64,000 bases of DNA from positions 23,343-87,342 of the forward strand of contig CAKZPE010000019.1 in assembly GCA_937138495.1 (NCBI GenBank), written 5' to 3'. The position numbers and the translations under genes are program-made. This DNA is from an uncultured Oceanospirillaceae bacterium (GTDB taxonomy: Bacteria; Pseudomonadota; Gammaproteobacteria; Pseudomonadales; Balneatricaceae). Below are positions 39,526 to 49,532 of this stretch, in pieces; positions within the stretch are counted from its first letter, which is position 1; each line of letters starts with the position of its first letter. The notes below the pieces were generated by a model. It worked only from the letters and a program-made list of their open reading frames with translations, ran no database searches and was not told the origin of the DNA.

Positions 39526-40612
39526 AGCCGACAAAAAATGAATTTTGGACAGGCATAACCGTTTTGGTATCAACCCCCAGGGTTTGTGCTGCATGAAATG
39601 GCCAGTAAGGATCGCGTAGCATTTCACGTCCTAGCAGGGCGATATCGGCTTGTCCGCTGGCGATAATATTTTCAGCCTGTTTTGGGTCGGTAATCGTCCC
39701 TACCGCCATTGTCTTAATACCGGCACCTTCTCTGATATCGGCAGCAAGTCCGATCTGATCGGCATTTCTGTTACCAAGTGAACTGCGGGAAGCTGGACTG
39801 GCGCCTCCTGCACTGCAGTCGATGATATCCACGCCGAGTGCTTTAAGGTTCCTGGCCATTTCAATGTTATCCTGAATACTCAGCCCCTGATCGTCCCAGT
39901 CGGCTGCAGATAACCGAACGGCTAACGGCAAATTCTCCGGCCAGACATTCCGGACTTTTCTGGTCGTTTCCAGCAGCATCCTGGCCCTGTTCTCAAAACT
40001 GCCGCCGTACTGGTCATTCCGGTTGTTGGCCAGAGGTGTGAAGAAACTGTGCAGCAGGTAGCCATGAGCCGCGTGAATTTCCAGCAGTTTATAACCTGCT
40101 GCCAAAGAGCGCTTTGCGGCTTCTGCAAACTGATTCTGCGTCTGTTCTATTTCCTGTAACGTCATCATTTTCGGTGTTTTCCACAGCCTGATACCGTCGC
40201 TGTCGAAAGGCTGGTCTCCCGCGGCAATGGTTTCATAGCCGCCTTCATGAGTGTGCAGATGCTGGCCACCATCCCAGGGTTTGGCTGCACTGCCTTTACG
40301 GCCTGCATGGGCAATCTGAATACCCGGCACAGCCCCGTGTTCTCTCATGAAACCTGTGACCGGAATCAGTGCTTCAACCTGATCATCGTTCCAGATCCCT
40401 GCGCAGCCGGGGGTGATACGTCCCTGTGCGGTAATAGCGGTTGCCTCAGACATAATCAGCCCGGCTCCGCCGACGGCTCTGGATCCGAGATGAACCATAT
40501 GCCAGTCGGTGGCAATGCCATCGGTAGAGCTGTACTGGCACATGGGGGAGACACCTATCCGGTTTCTGAATGTGACATCTTTTATAGTTAAGGGTGAAAA
40601 AAGCTGAGACAT
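39524..40612 (-). CDS. NADH:flavin oxidoreductase (Old Yellow Enzyme, YqjM-like)
   Basis: LFSPLTIKDVTFRNRIGVSPMCQYSSTDG, HAGRKGSAAKPW, EIHAAHGYLLHSFFTPLANNRNDQYGGSFENRAR. Confidence 0.93.
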   Translation of the reverse strand: MSQLFSPLTIKDVTFRNRIGVSPMCQYSSTDGIATDWHMVHLGSRAVGGAGLIMSEATAITAQGRITPGCAGIWNDDQVEALIPVTGFMREHGAVPGIQIAHAGRKGSAAKPWDGGQHLHTHEGGYETIAAGDQPFDSDGIRLWKTPKMMTLQEIEQTQNQFAEAAKRSLAAGYKLLEIHAAHGYLLHSFFTPLANNRNDQYGGSFENRARMLLETTRKVRNVWPENLPLAVRLSAADWDDQGLSIQDNIEMARNLKALGVDIIDCSAGGASPASRSSLGNRNADQIGLAADIREGAGIKTMAVGTITDPKQAENIIASGQADIALLGREMLRDPYWPFHAAQTLGVDTKTVMPVQNSFFVG

Positions 40613-40614
40613 GG

Positions 40615-41541
40615 TCAGTTCCTTGTTGTGAGCCGTTTAGCGTAAGAGGGATGTGCTGTTTTATCCGGTGCTTTCCGATTGAGCAGAAATATTGCTAAAA
40701 AAATCAGGCCGGTCGCAAAATATTCGGTTACTCCGATATCTTCTCCGACAATGACTGCGCCGATAATGAGGGCAACGACGGGGGGAATATAAGTCACAGA
40801 TGCCGCGGAAACCGCCCCCAGTTTTTCAATAATGAAGTAATAGATGAAGTATGCGAGGCCGGTTCCGAGTAAACCCAGGCCCAGCACCATACCGGTCATC
40901 GCATGGAGGTCATCTGTAATCTTTCCGATACCGCTGAAATCTGTGATCAGACAAAGAATGGCCAGACTCATCCCCAGCTGATAGGTGGCCAGTGCGGCTG
41001 AGGGGATCTGTAGCGGAACTATGTATTTCCGGGCATAAATAAATGATGCCCCGATACTGAGAGAGCCCGTTACCATATAGATGACGCCTTCAATGTTCGT
41101 GCTGGCGATTTCACCGGAGAAAGGCCGGGCAATCAGGACAACACCGGAAACCCCTGCCACTAAACCCAGAACCCGTTTGGTGGTGACCGTTTCTTCGGTA
41201 AGAAACAGCAGGGCAAGCAGGAGTGCAAAAATGGGAATGGTACCGCTGAGTGCACCAGCCACACCGGAAAGCAGCAGCGAAGTACCTTTTGCGAAGCCAT
41301 AGTAATAGATCACGGTCGCCAACAGAGACATAACGAAAAAGTGCCCGGCATGCCGGATATGAACCAGTTTCAGTGTGCCTGTCAGGTAAGCGTAAACCGC
41401 AATGGGTATAAAACCGAATGCCACTCTAAGCAGTACAATCTGTGACGGTGTTATCAGCTCAGATGCCATTTTCATGTAAATGAAGTTGCTACCCCAGATA
41501 ACCCCTAGCGACCAGAAGGCCACAACTGGCAAGTATTTCAT
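40615..41541 (-). CDS. EamA/DMT family transporter
   Basis: 10-TM pattern; MKYLPVVAFWSLGVIWGSNFIYMKMA start. Confidence 0.87.
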   Translation of the reverse strand: MKYLPVVAFWSLGVIWGSNFIYMKMASELITPSQIVLLRVAFGFIPIAVYAYLTGTLKLVHIRHAGHFFVMSLLATVIYYYGFAKGTSLLLSGVAGALSGTIPIFALLLALLFLTEETVTTKRVLGLVAGVSGVVLIARPFSGEIASTNIEGVIYMVTGSLSIGASFIYARKYIVPLQIPSAALATYQLGMSLAILCLITDFSGIGKITDDLHAMTGMVLGLGLLGTGLAYFIYYFIIEKLGAVSAASVTYIPPVVALIIGAVIVGEDIGVTEYFATGLIFLAIFLLNRKAPDKTAHPSYAKRLTTRN

Positions 41542-41719
41542 GTCGACCTCCATAAAAACCGTGATAACCGGTGGCAACTGATCAGTGAAGTTTATATTTT
41601 GGTTATTTATAGCGAAGCGACAAACGATTTAATCTTTCTCATGAAATAGATTATCTATTTCATAGGCGCTAAAGTGGTGAAGATTATTGCTTCGTGAATC
41701 TCTTATCAGGAATCTGACA

Positions 41720-42628
41720 ATGCATAAGCCTATGCCGCCACTCAGGGCACTGGTTGCTTTTGAGGCATCAGTACGTCATGCCAGCTTCAAACGGGCTGCC
41801 GATGAGTTGCATATCACTCCGGGAGCAGTGTCTCAACAAGTTCAAAAGCTTGAACAATGGCTGGGGTATCCGTTGTTTGTACGCCAGATTCGCCAGTTGC
41901 ATGTTACTGACCGTGGTATGAGCTACTTCAGCCGTATAGCACCGGCGTTAGAACAGATATGCATTGCCAGCGAAACCAGCAGGGAACGGGCATCAGATTC
42001 AGTGTGTTTGTCCTTATCGCAGACTTTAGCGGCTAAATGGCTGGGCCCCCGGCTGGGGGATTTTGTGAGCCGGCATCCAGCCGTCGAGGTTCACATTAAT
42101 GCTTCTAATAACCCCGTTGACTTCCAGCGTGAGGCGGTGGATTTGGCAATACGGCATTTTGACGGCAGGGATTCTGCGCTGGAATCACATCTGATTTTTA
42201 ATGATGAGGTCAGGTTATTTTGCTCTCCGGCATATCGGGATATGTTTGAGCTGGAACATGCTGACAAGCTAACCGGAGTTACGTTGATTGTTGCCAGCCT
42301 TTACCCTTTCTGGGACGACTGGCTAACACGGTTTACATCTATCGGCACCACAGCAAGAAAGCAGATAACCACACTGCATTTCGATCAGACACTTCTGGCT
42401 ATTGATGCCGCTAAGCGCGGGCAGGGAGTTGTGCTGAGTAATGCTTTTCTGACGCAGGAAGAGCTGGCCAGAGGAGAACTGATCGAGCCGTTTGAGCACC
42501 GCTTACCTTTAGATAAAAGCTACTTTCTGGTTCATCCAAAAGGTCAGCCTCTGAGTCAGGCGGCTATGATTCTGAAGCACTGGTTACTGGAGCAATTATC
42601 CGGTTCAGAGGCGGATGGAAATACTTAA
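41720..42628 (+). CDS. LysR-family regulator (GcvA-like)
   Basis: PMPPLRALVAFEASVRHASFKRAADELHITPGAVSQQVQKLEQWLG. Confidence 0.92.
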   Translation: MHKPMPPLRALVAFEASVRHASFKRAADELHITPGAVSQQVQKLEQWLGYPLFVRQIRQLHVTDRGMSYFSRIAPALEQICIASETSRERASDSVCLSLSQTLAAKWLGPRLGDFVSRHPAVEVHINASNNPVDFQREAVDLAIRHFDGRDSALESHLIFNDEVRLFCSPAYRDMFELEHADKLTGVTLIVASLYPFWDDWLTRFTSIGTTARKQITTLHFDQTLLAIDAAKRGQGVVLSNAFLTQEELARGELIEPFEHRLPLDKSYFLVHPKGQPLSQAAMILKHWLLEQLSGSEADGNT

Positions 42629-42791
42629 CTCAGTAATTATATGCAGGCTACCCTGTGATCGTTGCGGTTATTCTTTGCCTCCCAAACGAGCAGTCAGAAG
42701 ACTGCTTATTCAGGCAAACTAGTACAACGTTTTGACTGCCGGGCTTACTGAAAGCCTTCTGTGAAGCGGAGACCGGCAGTCATAAAAGCCT

Positions 42792-43445
42792 TTAGTAAGA
42801 CTTTGAAATTTCTGAAAAATCCAGACGTGGCAGACGGGGATAAACGCCGTTAGCTTCACCGTATCCGACATTAATAATGAAGTTGGCCGTCAGCGTTGTA
42901 TCAGCAAAAAATGCATTGTTGACGCCCGCAGGATCAAAGCCTGACATCGGCGCGACATCCAGACCCAGAGAACGCAGTGCGATCATGAAGTATGCCGCCT
43001 GCAGCGTACCGTTTCTGTCTGCATTTTCGCGGGCCATATCGGCATTGTCGGCAAACATCGCAGCGGCATCAGGCATGATCGGGAAGACACGGTCCATCTT
43101 GTCATAGAAAGCCTGGTCGTTTGCCAGAATCACCGTAACCGGTGCTGTACTTGTTTTCGCCTGGTTTGAGTCGAGCATTAAGGGCACCAGGCGTTTTTCT
43201 TTGGCTTCTCCCCGCAGAATTGTCAGCCGCATTGGCTGAATGTTCATACCGGTAGGGCCCATTTTGGCCAAGTCATAGGCCTCTTTTAAAATGGCATCGG
43301 ATACCGGCTGATCTGTCCATGCATGATGGGTGTGAGCCTGGCCAAGCAACAATGCCATTGTATCGCTATCGGCTTTCGAGATCCGTGCGCGCAGCGCGTT
43401 TACGTCTGCAATCGCTTCAGCCTGACCGGGAAGAAGGGTTGTCAT
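42792..43445 (-). CDS. RutE/HadB-like malonic semialdehyde reductase (nitroreductase family)
   Basis: ILKEAYDLAKMGPTGMNIQPMRLTILRGEAKEKRL; NADRNGTLQAAYFMIALRSLGLDVAPMSGFD. Confidence 0.82.
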   Translation of the reverse strand: MTTLLPGQAEAIADVNALRARISKADSDTMALLLGQAHTHHAWTDQPVSDAILKEAYDLAKMGPTGMNIQPMRLTILRGEAKEKRLVPLMLDSNQAKTSTAPVTVILANDQAFYDKMDRVFPIMPDAAAMFADNADMARENADRNGTLQAAYFMIALRSLGLDVAPMSGFDPAGVNNAFFADTTLTANFIINVGYGEANGVYPRLPRLDFSEISKSY

Positions 43446-43501
43446 GATATTAAGTCCTCATCAATAAAAATATTGTTATTAACCGGGGAAGTGGCTGATA
43501 A

Positions 43502-44413
43502 CTATAAAGTCCCTGAAACCGGTTCAGGGGGCGTGTCACTAGCCGTGCTGTAGTCAATGGTTCCGTACTTACCCAGATAGTAATCATCGTATGATTGCTG
43601 TATTTCCAGGAGGGAGTTCATCACAAAAGGACCATGTGAAATCACGGGTTCTTTGTATGGTTCGCCACCAAAGATAAGAATATCCAGTGCATCAGATGTT
43701 GGGTTTTCAATGCAGATACCTTCATATTTACTATCAAAAACCAGAAATTCATTTTCAGATGTATGTGTGCCGTTAACGGAAGCGCTGCCATTGAGGATAT
43801 AGCCACCGTATTCGTGTCCGGTAGTGGTTTGCAGGCAGGTTTTCTGACCACTCTTTAAGGTGATGTGCCAGATAAACTGTTCAGTAAATGCCGGAATGGG
43901 AGAATGCGCATTCGCATACTGTCCAAGTAATACCTTTAATGTACCCACGCCGTCCGGCAGGTGGATTAGAGGCAGCTGTTCAGACTCAACCGGCATATAA
44001 TCAGGCGATTGTGCTTTATGTTTGCCGGGCAGGTTTACCCAAAACTGGACGCCATGAAATGTGCCGCCCTGTTCCCGAAAGGCATCCGTGGCTGTTTCAT
44101 CGTGAATGATGCCGTTGCCTGCATTCATCCACTGTATGCCGCCGTCTCTGACATGCCCGTGTCCGCTATGACTGTCAAAGTGATTCAGTTCGCCGCTTAA
44201 TAAATAGGTAAAAGTGGCAATGCCTCTGTGGGGGTGAGCAAAGGATCCGTCATGTGCCGGAAATTCATCCGGTGCAAACTCGGTTGCAGGGATATGCTCC
44301 AGAAAAATGACCGGGCCAACAGAATCCTGAGTACTGTTCGGTAATACCCGTAAGATATCGAAAGGGCCGAGTGTTCCGGGCTGAGCCATACTTTTGCCGG
44401 TGATATTTTTCAT
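43502..44413 (-). CDS. Pirin family protein
   Basis: FDILRVLPNSTQDSVGPVIFLEHIPATEF, PHRGIATFTYLLSGELNHFDSHSGHG, WMNAGNGIIHDE. Confidence 0.92.
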   Translation of the reverse strand: MKNITGKSMAQPGTLGPFDILRVLPNSTQDSVGPVIFLEHIPATEFAPDEFPAHDGSFAHPHRGIATFTYLLSGELNHFDSHSGHGHVRDGGIQWMNAGNGIIHDETATDAFREQGGTFHGVQFWVNLPGKHKAQSPDYMPVESEQLPLIHLPDGVGTLKVLLGQYANAHSPIPAFTEQFIWHITLKSGQKTCLQTTTGHEYGGYILNGSASVNGTHTSENEFLVFDSKYEGICIENPTSDALDILIFGGEPYKEPVISHGPFVMNSLLEIQQSYDDYYLGKYGTIDYSTASDTPPEPVSGTL

Positions 44414-44450
44414 AGTGTCGTATCCGTCATAATTGTCAGGAGGTGAATAT

Positions 44451-44840
44451 TCAGGCGGCTTGCGGACGGCGAAACCATGTCAGAACTGCGCATAAAATCA
44501 GTAGAACCAGCCCGGGTAAAAACGCTTTATCAGGGTCCAGTGTCAGGTGGTAGCCAATGGCTCCCAGCATTGTTGCTGACAGGCCGAGCAGGGCAGCCAG
44601 CTGAAACCGCGGAATAAACAGAGCAACGGCGAGCGCTATTTCACATAATCCAACGAGCAGTGCAAGGGAAGGCATGCCAAGGCGTTCAAAAGGAAGTATT
44701 ACCTGCTCGAGGCCGGCCAGCTTGGCTCCGCCAGCGGCAAGAAAAACACATGCTAAAAGTCCCGTTAATCCCCGGATTACAGAGGTGTGTTTTGTGAGTG
44801 TCATTGACTGATTCCAGAGTGGCTTGTGAGAATTGATCAA
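44451..44840 (-). CDS. DoxX family membrane protein
   Basis: Small 4-TM protein: LLACVFLAAGGAKLAGLEQ...FERLGMPSLALLVGLCEIALAVALF. Confidence 0.8.
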   Translation of the reverse strand: MINSHKPLWNQSMTLTKHTSVIRGLTGLLACVFLAAGGAKLAGLEQVILPFERLGMPSLALLVGLCEIALAVALFIPRFQLAALLGLSATMLGAIGYHLTLDPDKAFLPGLVLLILCAVLTWFRRPQAA

Positions 44841-44908
44841 TTATCTTCGATCAGAATAAAAAACAAAGTTATAGTTATTGAACATCAATATAATTAAGGC
44901 TTATATTC

Positions 44909-45817
44909 TTGCGGATGAAACTTGAACAATTAAAAGTCCTCAGGGCAGTGGTAGAAACCGGCACGGTTAAAGCCGCTGCCGAATATCTGAATAAAACACA
45001 GCCGGCGATATCACAGGCGCTGAAAACGCTGGAGTTTCAGGCGGGAGTTAAATTGTTTAACCGGTCTGAATACCGGCTTGAGCTGACGTCGCTGGGAAAA
45101 CGGGTGTATCTTCAGTCACTCCGGGTGATGAACGAATCGGATGATCTGGCGCATTTAATCAGGCATTTTGAAAAGGGTAATGAAGAACAGCTAACCGTGG
45201 CGGTAGATGCGACCGTTGATATGGCTCTGTTATTGCCAGCATTACGGAGTATTCAGACCGGGTTTCCGGAAACGAACCTCATTCTGCGGACCGAAATGTT
45301 ATCCGGAACGCTGGATTCAGTGAAAGATGGCAGGGCAGACCTTGCCGTTGCGCCTCTGCCTCTGTTTATTCTTGAAGATAGCGGCATGGATTATATACCC
45401 GTCTCAAAGGCGGTATTACGAAACGTAGCTTCACCGGATGTATTAAAGACATTGCCGGATGTCAGTGACATATCTGACCTTCGGGGGCTGCACCAGATTT
45501 TAATCAGTGACACAGGCAAGCAGGGGGATATTTTCAGCCTGGAATTTGGGGTTCAGAAAGGACAGCGCCGGTGGTATGTCAGTGATCCGGAAACTAAAAA
45601 GCAACTGATTCTGGCCGGCCTTGGCTGGGGGCGTTTACCTGATTATCTTATCAGGGAAGATCTCAGGTCCGGACGTTTAGAAGACATTCAGCTGGAGCAT
45701 TCACACCATACGATGCATCTCGACATTGTTGCCTTCCGTAATCCTGCCCCGGTCATCGGGCCTGTTGCGTCAGCTTTTTGGGACGTTATGAAGGCGCAGA
45801 CGTCTGATAGTGCTTAA
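44909..45817 (+). CDS. LysR-family regulator
   Basis: LEQLKVLRAVVETGTVKAAAEYLNKTQPAISQALKTLEFQAGVKLFNRS. Confidence 0.92.
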   Translation: MRMKLEQLKVLRAVVETGTVKAAAEYLNKTQPAISQALKTLEFQAGVKLFNRSEYRLELTSLGKRVYLQSLRVMNESDDLAHLIRHFEKGNEEQLTVAVDATVDMALLLPALRSIQTGFPETNLILRTEMLSGTLDSVKDGRADLAVAPLPLFILEDSGMDYIPVSKAVLRNVASPDVLKTLPDVSDISDLRGLHQILISDTGKQGDIFSLEFGVQKGQRRWYVSDPETKKQLILAGLGWGRLPDYLIREDLRSGRLEDIQLEHSHHTMHLDIVAFRNPAPVIGPVASAFWDVMKAQTSDSA

Positions 45818-45968
45818 CCACTATTCATAACCGGCAGGCTGCCGGGGTGCAGTATGCCCGGGTAAACCTGAATCCGGGTAAGGCCAAGGCCAGGGCCAGC
45901 CGGCGAGCTGTTAAAGGTTTATAAAAAGTGAATCCCCCGTGTATAAGAAGTTAGCGGCAGAGCGGACA

Positions 45969-46005
45969 TAAAAAGCCCTGATTTTCTTAAAGAGAAACAG
46001 GGCTT
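45969..46005 (-). terminator. Terminator for the FKBP gene (minus strand)
   Basis: Minus strand: AAGCCCTG/CAGGGCTT long stem followed by TTTTTA. Confidence 0.65.
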
Positions 46006-46167
46006 AACCGGGTAATACTTGTTGGGTTTACCTTATAACGGTCACTGCGGCTGGAAGTAACCGAGCCTGAAAGTTTAAGTCTGTTCAGAGGGCTGATTAC
46101 CCTCTGAAATTCTCTATTGATTAAGACCGGGTCAGATAACCGGGTGACGTTCAGTATATGTGAGACG

Positions 46168-46644
46168 TCAGGGATTGATGGCCAGTAACTCAACCTCAAA
46201 AATCAGAGTGGAGCCAGGCGTAATGATGCCCGCTGAGCCATTACCGTAGGCCAGGTCGGCCGGGATAAACAGACGCCGTTTTTCCCCGACAACCATCAGC
46301 TGAACACCTTCGGTCCAGCCTTTAATGACCTGATTAAGCCCAAAACTGATTGGCTCGCCGCGATCGACTGAACTGTCAAACACCCGGCCATCAATCAGAG
46401 TACCGTGATAGTGAACCCTCACTTTATCTGATGCTTGCGGATGTTCTGAGCCACTGCCCGTCTGCAGAATCTCATATTGCAGGCCGCTGGCCGTTGTCGA
46501 TACTTCGGGCTTCTCTGCATTCATTTTCAGAAAATCAGAACCTGCTGAACGGTTCGTTTCAGCTAACTGTTTATTTTGTTTCTGAGAGCGTATCAACAGC
46601 CAGCCAATGCAAACGACCACAGCGATCAGGATTATTTCAGTCAT
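46168..46644 (-). CDS. FKBP-type peptidyl-prolyl cis-trans isomerase
   Basis: VRVHYHGTLIDGRVFDSSVDRGEPISFGLNQVIKGWTEGVQLMVVGEKRRLFIPADLAYG. Confidence 0.93.
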   Translation of the reverse strand: MTEIILIAVVVCIGWLLIRSQKQNKQLAETNRSAGSDFLKMNAEKPEVSTTASGLQYEILQTGSGSEHPQASDKVRVHYHGTLIDGRVFDSSVDRGEPISFGLNQVIKGWTEGVQLMVVGEKRRLFIPADLAYGNGSAGIITPGSTLIFEVELLAINP

Positions 46645-47006
46645 AGATTCAGGGTTCCGGTTAAAAAGTTTACTTTAAATACAAGGTAATAGTTATGTAA
46701 AGGGATTCTCAGTGTGTTGTCCCGGAAATGCCGTAAACTATTATTCGCCGGGACGTTGTTTTGCTTATTTAAAACGCTCAGAGGCCGCTGTATTTGTTGC
46801 CCCGCTAATCCAGCCCCATAAGGTGTTAATGCCGTTTCTCCCGATACAGTCAGACTGTTATTTCCAGAACCCTCAGTTAGTGCTTTTTCGGGGAGCGACA
46901 GCCACGCCTGTCGTCTTTGATGTTTGAGCTTTTCTCTTGAATTTGTATGGGGTGAAAGCTAAAGTCATCAGCTGAATTCTTTGCTCTGAAAAGGACTTGC
47001 TAATAC

Positions 47007-47390
47007 ATGAATTCCATCACGGTTTTACCTGTCGATAAAACACAGCAATCGTATCTGGGTAAACACCTTATTGTTGAGTTCTGGGGGGCCAGCAATATTT
47101 CAGACGCCCTCTCTGTTGAAAAGGCTTTAGTTCTTGCCGCCCATAAAGCAGGTGCGACCTTGCTAAAATCCGACGTCCATGATTTTGGTGATGGCATGGG
47201 GGTGACCGGTGTTGTTATGCTGGCGGAATCACATATCTCTATTCACACCTGGCCAGAACGTAATTATGCGGCTTTAGACGTATTTGTTTGTGGTCATCAC
47301 ACCGACCCTTATTTAGCCATCAAAAGCATGGAAAAGGACTTTATACCAACACAGGTTGAAATCACCGAACACCGCCGTGGTGTTCAGTAG
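47007..47390 (+). CDS. speD: S-adenosylmethionine decarboxylase proenzyme
   Basis: GKHLIVEFWGAS and ESHISIHTWPERNYAALDVFVCG (pyruvoyl self-cleavage region). Confidence 0.93.
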   Translation: MNSITVLPVDKTQQSYLGKHLIVEFWGASNISDALSVEKALVLAAHKAGATLLKSDVHDFGDGMGVTGVVMLAESHISIHTWPERNYAALDVFVCGHHTDPYLAIKSMEKDFIPTQVEITEHRRGVQ

Positions 47391-47521
47391 AGCTGGATCA
47401 GATACGTTGCAAAACAGCGTATAGGGTAGGGCTTTATTTTAGTCGCACACTCATACTCATGTGTACGATTAAATTACGCAGACATACTTACAATCAGAAG
47501 TCGTCAATATAAGGATACGCG

Positions 47522-48529
47522 ATGACCTATTCAATGAGCTGTAAAGCAGGCTCAAACTATTTAACCCAACTGATACGCATCATGGCTTCATTGCTAACGA
47601 TTGTGTTACTCGCGGGTTGTAGTTCTGACCAAGAGCGTTGGGGGAAACTGCTCGCTGAGCACCAAGCCCTTACCACCAACAAACTCATGAAACTGCAAAC
47701 AATGATTGAGGCGCAGCGCATTCCCAATACCCAAATGTTGGATATTTATGCGCAAACGGTTGCCAGTTTGGAGCCTGATAAAGCGAAGCTGATCAACCTG
47801 CTAGCCGCTGACAGCCGTGTTGACGGGCCTATGTTCAGTAATTTAAAGCAACGTCTGGACATCGCTAACAGTGAAGTAGCGGGTGCGCCACAGCTGGGTC
47901 AGGTGGCGACCGATGACTTGCTCAGTGAGTTTGCTTCCATATCATCGGCTGCCGACCCGCAAAATTTTAATATGATGCTAACCGACCCTCTGAATGTACT
48001 GGCTGATTTATCTAACGGTGCTTTACCCCGGGTGGCAGCTCTTTCTCAGGAAGCTAACGCTCAGATAAATAAAGATGCTGAAAACTATCCAGGCCAGCAG
48101 CTGGTAGGTAATCCTCAATACGGTGAGTGGCAAACAGACAGCTCAGGAAGTTCTTTCTGGGCATGGTATGGCGGTTATCGTTTATTAGGTGATTTGTTTG
48201 ATAACCGACGTATCGGTTATGACTCGTGGGGACGTCATCGTAGCTACAGTTATTACAATGACTATGGCCGAAGCGCATATACATCTCCGAGCCAGTATAA
48301 AAATCAGCAAATGGTTGATGCCCGCGCCAAGAAAAAATTTCAGAGTTCGGGCAAAACATTCCAAAGTCCGTATGCGAGAACCCGCACAGGCCCTGCTCAG
48401 GCCGCTGCTGTGGCAAAATCTGCTAATTCATCTTCTTTTCGCAGCAGTTATTCATCCTCGAGTACTTCTACCAGTAGCTCACGTAATGCATCGCGCAGCT
48501 CATCGCGCAGTTCATCGCGCAGTAAATAA
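47522..48529 (+). CDS. Uncharacterised lipoprotein with Ser/Arg-rich C-terminus
   Basis: Lipobox LLAGCSS; C-terminal SSSFRSSYSSSSTSTSSSRNASRSSSRSSSRSK. Confidence 0.75.
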   Translation: MTYSMSCKAGSNYLTQLIRIMASLLTIVLLAGCSSDQERWGKLLAEHQALTTNKLMKLQTMIEAQRIPNTQMLDIYAQTVASLEPDKAKLINLLAADSRVDGPMFSNLKQRLDIANSEVAGAPQLGQVATDDLLSEFASISSAADPQNFNMMLTDPLNVLADLSNGALPRVAALSQEANAQINKDAENYPGQQLVGNPQYGEWQTDSSGSSFWAWYGGYRLLGDLFDNRRIGYDSWGRHRSYSYYNDYGRSAYTSPSQYKNQQMVDARAKKKFQSSGKTFQSPYARTRTGPAQAAAVAKSANSSSFRSSYSSSSTSTSSSRNASRSSSRSSSRSK

Positions 48530-48544
48530 TTTTTGGAGATTATC

Positions 48545-49432
48545 ATGATTCATAGTTTTTCAACCTGGACATTGGTTATTCTGATTATTGATCTTGTCAT
48601 TGCGATAGGTGCGATAAGCGCCTTACGTTATTTACAAGCACTCTTTGCAGGAGTCAATGCGGACCATGAGCTGGCTCAAAAAGATAACCATGCCTTTGGC
48701 CTTTCGACGGCGGGTGGCGCCATAGCCATTGCTCTGGTCATGAGTGCAGCAATTAGCGGTGATGATAGCGCGTCTTTTTTCAGTGAAGTCTTCACTGTGA
48801 TCAGCTTCACGCTTGCGGGAATGCTCATGCTAAAAATGGGCATGCTGATTAATGACAAGGTTTTGTTCAGCGAAATCGATATCAAACAGCATGTCAGCGA
48901 CAAAAACTATTCGGCGGGTTTGCTACAGGCCGCCAATTTGATCGCGTTAGGGATTATCATCAGGGCCGCAATCAATTGGGTTGAAGGCGACGGTGCGTTC
49001 AGCCTTGTTATGGTGTTAGCAATCTTTATAGCGTCCCAGATTCCATTACTTCTGGTTACACGTCTGCGTATGATGGTTTACAAAAAACGTAACCGTATCA
49101 GAACCTTACAAACAGCTTTAATGTCTAATAATTTAGCGTTAGCTATCCGTTATTCCGGCCATGTTATTGGGGCCGCTCTTGCCGTAAGCGTTTCTTCAGA
49201 AATCGTTTTCTATCTAAGCAATAATGCTTTCGCCAGTCTTGTGAGTTGGTTATGGGTCGCCATTATCATGGCAGCCGTACTGAGTGGTTTGGCATTAATC
49301 GTCAGAAAAGCAGTACTGCCTAATATCAATGTTGGCGAAGAAGTCGACCAACAGAACAACATTGGGGTAGCGGCTATCGAAGCCGTTATCTTTATCGCTG
49401 TCGGTATTATCATGGTGGCTTTGCTTAGTTAA
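48545..49432 (+). CDS. DUF350 (YjfL-like) membrane protein
   Basis: Repeated TM pairs (RYLQALFAGVNADHELAQKDNHAFGLSTAGGAIAIALVMSAAISG and a second similar half). Confidence 0.8.
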   Translation: MIHSFSTWTLVILIIDLVIAIGAISALRYLQALFAGVNADHELAQKDNHAFGLSTAGGAIAIALVMSAAISGDDSASFFSEVFTVISFTLAGMLMLKMGMLINDKVLFSEIDIKQHVSDKNYSAGLLQAANLIALGIIIRAAINWVEGDGAFSLVMVLAIFIASQIPLLLVTRLRMMVYKKRNRIRTLQTALMSNNLALAIRYSGHVIGAALAVSVSSEIVFYLSNNAFASLVSWLWVAIIMAAVLSGLALIVRKAVLPNINVGEEVDQQNNIGVAAIEAVIFIAVGIIMVALLS

Positions 49433-49443
49433 GGCCTTCCTTT

Positions 49444-49486
49444 ACTGTCCGGCTTATACGACCAGCCGATAGCCGGACAGTGTTTT
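49444..49486 (+). terminator. Terminator after the DUF350 gene
   Basis: ACTGTCCGGCT...AGCCGGACAGT then GTTTT. Confidence 0.65.
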
Positions 49487-49532
49487 ATGTCTAAAATTTT
49501 TCTGTTTAACCTTTCGATACAGAGTTTCATGA

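Noticed and set aside
17938-45960. CTGCCGCTAACTTCTTGTA at 17938 and its near reverse complement at 45942
   Set aside because: A 16-bp shared core between two distant intergenic sites is within chance expectation for 64 kb and has no further extension.
46712-46927. 71-aa ORF upstream of speD
   Set aside because: No recognisable motif or ribosome site; composition looks non-coding.
47401-47500. Imperfect palindrome around CACACTCATACTCATGTGT upstream of the lipoprotein gene
   Set aside because: Only 4-bp arms (ACAC/GTGT) match; too weak to call an operator.
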